From DSXH01 sp037446915 (GTDB taxonomy: Bacteria; Bacteroidota; Ignavibacteria; Ignavibacteriales; Melioribacteraceae), in assembly GCA_037446915.1 (NCBI GenBank), contig JBBIHP010000063.1, forward strand, positions 1 to 17,358: DNA of 17,358 nt. The letters are read 5' to 3'. A program made the translations under genes and the position numbers. This document shows positions 14,996 to 17,358 of this stretch, piece by piece. Every line of letters begins with the position of its first letter. Positions within the stretch are counted from its first letter, which is position 1. The notes below the pieces were generated by a model that did no database searches, was not told where the DNA came from, and saw only the letters and a list, made by a program, of their open reading frames with translations.

Positions 14996-16246
14996 CTAGG
15001 ATTTTTCTTCCCAGACCTGGATTAAAGTAACTATATTTTTAACAGCAGCTTCCATATCCTGAATCGCGACATATTCAGTATATGCATGGAAATTATGTCC
15101 ACCGGCAAATAAATTGGGTGTTGGTAACCCCATAAAACTTAAACGCGAACCGTCTGTTCCACCCCTGATTGATGATTTAAGCGGTTTAATTCCTAACCGA
15201 TTTAATGCATCAACTGCAAACTCTTCAACTTTAGGATGCTGGTCGAGAACATATTTCATATTCCGGTATTGCTCAATAACCTCAAACTCATAAGATGAAC
15301 CGGGGAATTGAGCAACAGTTTTTTCAACTAATTCCTTTAACTTACTTTCATACTCTTTCAATTTTTCTGCATCAAAATCCCGAATAATAAATTTGATGAT
15401 TGTTTGCGTTTCATTTCCATTTACAGAAACAGGGTGAACATAACCTTCCCGCTTTTCTGTTGTTTCCGGCGATAATGAATCTTTAGGAAGCATTTCTAAA
15501 AAGCGCGCAGCAATTTTAATTGAGTTTATCATTTTACCTTTTGCGTAACCGGGATGAACATTTTTCCCATTAAATTTTATTACAACAGCATCTGCACTAA
15601 AAGTTTCGGTTTCAACTTCTCCGCGTGTTCCGCCATCAATAGTATAAGCATACTTAGCGCCGAATTTATTAACATCAAATTTTTCTGTACCACGGCCTAC
15701 TTCTTCATCGGGCGTAAAACAAATACGAATCTTTCCATGTTTAATTTCCGGGTGATTGACAAGGTAATTCATTGCATCAATAATTTCTGCAACACCGGCT
15801 TTGTCATCGGCGCCTAATAATGTTGTGCCGTCTGTAGTAATAATATCGAATCCGATCATATCCTTTAATTCGGGGTTGCTGGTAAAATCAATAATTTTAG
15901 TTGTATCCTTAGATAATACAATATCACCACCCCTGTAATTTTTATTAATAACTGGATTAACATTTTTACCGCTTACTGCCGGCGAAGTATCCACATGCGC
16001 AATAAATCCTATTACGGGAATATCCTTCTCTGTGTTTGATGGAAGAGTTGCGGTTACATAACCGTATTGATCCATTTCAACTTCATGCATACCAATCTGT
16101 TTTAATTCGTCAACAAGAAGTTTAGAGAGTTCTAATTGCTTTGGATCGCTGGGAAAAGTTTTTGATTCTTCATCTGAAGTAGTTTCAATTTTTGCGTATT
16201 TTAGGAAGCGTTCAACTACAGTAAATTTGTAATTAGGATCGAACAT
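14996..16246 (-). CDS. pepT: Peptidase T (tripeptide aminopeptidase, M20B)
   Basis: PepT removes the N-terminal residue from tripeptides in the cytosol. The 416-residue protein is of usual length (about 410). Di-zinc site residues are His84 and Asp86 in IAHVDTSPA, the Asp pair 147-148 in LLGADDKAG, Glu181/Glu182 in FTPDEEVGRG, Asp204 in TIDGG and His387 in NFHAYTE. GYAKGK (234-239) lies in the lid/dimer domain. The ATG is preceded by GAGG at 6 bases. It is divergent from the nucleoside phosphorylase gene and ends with TAG 100 bases before the CDF gene, followed by the hairpin described there. Confidence 0.95.
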   Translation of the reverse strand: MFDPNYKFTVVERFLKYAKIETTSDEESKTFPSDPKQLELSKLLVDELKQIGMHEVEMDQYGYVTATLPSNTEKDIPVIGFIAHVDTSPAVSGKNVNPVINKNYRGGDIVLSKDTTKIIDFTSNPELKDMIGFDIITTDGTTLLGADDKAGVAEIIDAMNYLVNHPEIKHGKIRICFTPDEEVGRGTEKFDVNKFGAKYAYTIDGGTRGEVETETFSADAVVIKFNGKNVHPGYAKGKMINSIKIAARFLEMLPKDSLSPETTEKREGYVHPVSVNGNETQTIIKFIIRDFDAEKLKEYESKLKELVEKTVAQFPGSSYEFEVIEQYRNMKYVLDQHPKVEEFAVDALNRLGIKPLKSSIRGGTDGSRLSFMGLPTPNLFAGGHNFHAYTEYVAIQDMEAAVKNIVTLIQVWEEKS

Positions 16247-16273
16247 GGTGACCTCGTTTTCTGTTATAATGAA

Positions 16274-16281
16274 TAATTTTG
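16274..16281 (+). promoter_or_regulatory. Candidate -7 box upstream of the nucleoside phosphorylase
   Basis: TAATTTTG matches TAnnTTTG in the divergent region between pepT and the phosphorylase. No TTTG-like box at the right distance was found (CGTTTTC is 13 bases upstream), so this is weak. It would place a leader of about 135 bases before the phosphorylase ATG, containing the 34-codon ORF. Confidence 0.3.
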
Positions 16282-16320
16282 ATGGTAAGTTAATAGAAAA
16301 TCAGTATCCGTTTCAATAAA

Positions 16321-16425
16321 ATGAAAGTTATTAAAAGATACAATTATGAAAATTATTCATTAATCTCTGAAGCCGAGTTTGACTTTATTATAGAAAAATC
16401 TAATGTAATTGAGGTAAATAAATGA
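16321..16425 (+). CDS. 34-codon ORF overlapping the start of the nucleoside phosphorylase
   Basis: The ORF starts MKVIKRYNYENY and ends EVNK. Its TGA overlaps the phosphorylase ATG as ATGA, the arrangement of translational coupling. There is no Shine-Dalgarno sequence before its ATG; upstream is A/T-rich. An in-frame TAG at 16294 rules out a longer form. It is acidic/aromatic with no recognised domain. It could be a coupling leader peptide or a chance ORF. Confidence 0.3.
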   Translation: MKVIKRYNYENYSLISEAEFDFIIEKSNVIEVNK

Positions 16426-17358
16426 ACACTGTAGAATTAATAAGGAAGAAAAGAGAAGGGGAATCATTAACTAACGAAGAGATTGATTTTCTTATATTGA
16501 ATTTTACGTTAGGAAGAATACCATCTTACCAGTTTTCAGCATTTTTGATGGCTGGATTTTTAAATGGATTAACAAAACAGGAAACCGCTCAGCTTACACG
16601 CTCCATGCTTTATAGCGGTAAAGTAATTAACTTGAATTCCATTAAAGGAAAGAAAATTGATAAGCATTCAACTGGCGGAGTTGGTGATAAAACATCCTTA
16701 ATCCTTGCACCAATTGTTGCTGCTGCCGGAGTAAATGTTCCAATGATAAGCGGAAGAGGTCTCGGTCATACCGGCGGAACACTCGATAAGCTTGAATCGA
16801 TTCCGGGATTTTCTACAAATGTAACATTAGGTCAATATAAAACAATCATTAAAAAGTGCGGGGCTGTTTTAGCCGGACAGACTAAAGAAGTTGCGCCGGC
16901 GGATAAGCTTATTTACGCCCTTCGGGATGTAACCGCAACAGTCGAGTCAATTCCTTTTATTACTGCAAGCATAATGAGTAAAAAATTAGCTGAGGGAATT
17001 GACGGACTTGTTCTGGATGTTAAAACCGGTACCGGCGCATTTATGAAAAGTTATGACGATTCATTGGCGCTTACCGAATCACTCGTTAATACAACAAAAG
17101 CATTTAACAAAAAGGTGATTGCATTTATTACTGATATGAATCAGCCGCTCGGAAATTATGTGGGTAATTGGATGGAGGTTTATGAATGTATTAATGTATT
17201 GCAAGGTAAGAAGGTGATGGATCTATTAGAATTGAGTTTATACCTATCCGGCGCAATGATTTATTTGGGCGGTAAAGCAAAATCGATGGAAGAAGGAATT
17301 GAGATTGCAATTAAAATGATAAATAGCGGAAAGGCATTCGATAAATTTCTGGAAATTG
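16422..17358 (+). CDS. Pyrimidine-nucleoside/thymidine phosphorylase, 3' end beyond the window
   Basis: The enzyme splits thymidine or other pyrimidine nucleosides with phosphate into base and (deoxy)ribose 1-phosphate. The window shows 312 residues of an expected 430-440. The family signature SGRGLGHTGGTLDKLESIPG is at 110-129. The catalytic set His82 (KHSTGG), Arg168 (YALRD), Ser183 and Lys187 (TASIMSKK) is shifted by exactly 3 from E. coli DeoA (85, 171, 186, 190). KTGTGAFM near 200 and TDMNQPLG near 240 also match. GAGGT lies 8 bases before the ATG and supports this start. Pdp (broad) and DeoA (thymidine) cannot be separated with certainty from the visible part. Confidence 0.95.
   Translation, partial: MNTVELIRKKREGESLTNEEIDFLILNFTLGRIPSYQFSAFLMAGFLNGLTKQETAQLTRSMLYSGKVINLNSIKGKKIDKHSTGGVGDKTSLILAPIVAAAGVNVPMISGRGLGHTGGTLDKLESIPGFSTNVTLGQYKTIIKKCGAVLAGQTKEVAPADKLIYALRDVTATVESIPFITASIMSKKLAEGIDGLVLDVKTGTGAFMKSYDDSLALTESLVNTTKAFNKKVIAFITDMNQPLGNYVGNWMEVYECINVLQGKKVMDLLELSLYLSGAMIYLGGKAKSMEEGIEIAIKMINSGKAFDKFLEI

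Noticed and set aside
16264..16269. TATAAT as a sigma-70 -10 box for the phosphorylase gene
   Set aside because: No TTGACA-like box lies about 17 bases upstream; the nearest match, TGACCT, is only 10 bases away. Such sequences are frequent in AT-rich DNA.

Overview
The window is AT-rich bacterial chromosome, most likely from the Ignavibacteria/Chlorobi side of the Bacteroidota-like (FCB) bacteria. This rests on three things: housekeeping proteins of general bacterial type, several candidate promoters of the Bacteroidota form (TAnnTTTG with a TTTG-like box 17-23 bases upstream), and clear Shine-Dalgarno sequences, which classical Bacteroidetes usually lack. The phylum call is inference. A 22-base run of N at 10081-10102 shows that this is a joined draft scaffold. 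No CRISPR array, rRNA, tRNA, insertion sequence or phage gene was seen.

Layout. Bases 1-72 hold a plus-strand terminator for a gene to the left of the window. A minus-strand pair follows: an alpha/beta hydrolase and a PLP-dependent (aromatic amino acid type) decarboxylase. Divergent from them, a plus-strand run carries proS (prolyl-tRNA synthetase with an editing domain), an RsmI-like methyltransferase, a uroporphyrinogen-decarboxylase/MtaA-type protein, a VanX-type D-Ala-D-Ala dipeptidase, a GH33 sialidase and an Nfu-type iron-sulfur carrier. The run ends at a strong terminator.

The middle part (8.5-10.1 kb) is the most irregular. A 208-residue protein appears to be the head and tail of a KamA/lysine-2,3-aminomutase-family enzyme with the radical-SAM core missing. 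A 54-residue small protein has its own Shine-Dalgarno sequence and terminator. A ybaK-like Cys-tRNA deacylase gene is interrupted by one in-frame TAG, and the assembly gap lies directly upstream of it.

The right part is a minus-strand series: peptidase T, a CDF cation exporter with an Asn-Asp-Asp-Asp metal site typical of manganese exporters, a long-chain acyl-CoA-synthetase-like enzyme and a Prc-type tail-specific protease. At the right edge a plus-strand pyrimidine-nucleoside (thymidine) phosphorylase gene begins and runs off the window, preceded by a tiny overlapping ORF.

How the genes relate. ProS and YbaK belong to the same proofreading problem: bacterial ProRS mischarges tRNA-Pro with Ala, cleared by its own inserted domain, and with Cys, cleared by free YbaK. 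The broken ybaK is therefore functionally notable. The VanX-like dipeptidase and sialidase both have signal peptides and fit scavenging of cell-wall and glycan material; PepT, Prc and the nucleoside phosphorylase add peptide and nucleoside turnover. No clear new multi-gene defence or biosynthetic system is visible. The strongest leads are the core-less KamA protein, the amber-interrupted ybaK and the attenuator-like leader of the CDF exporter.
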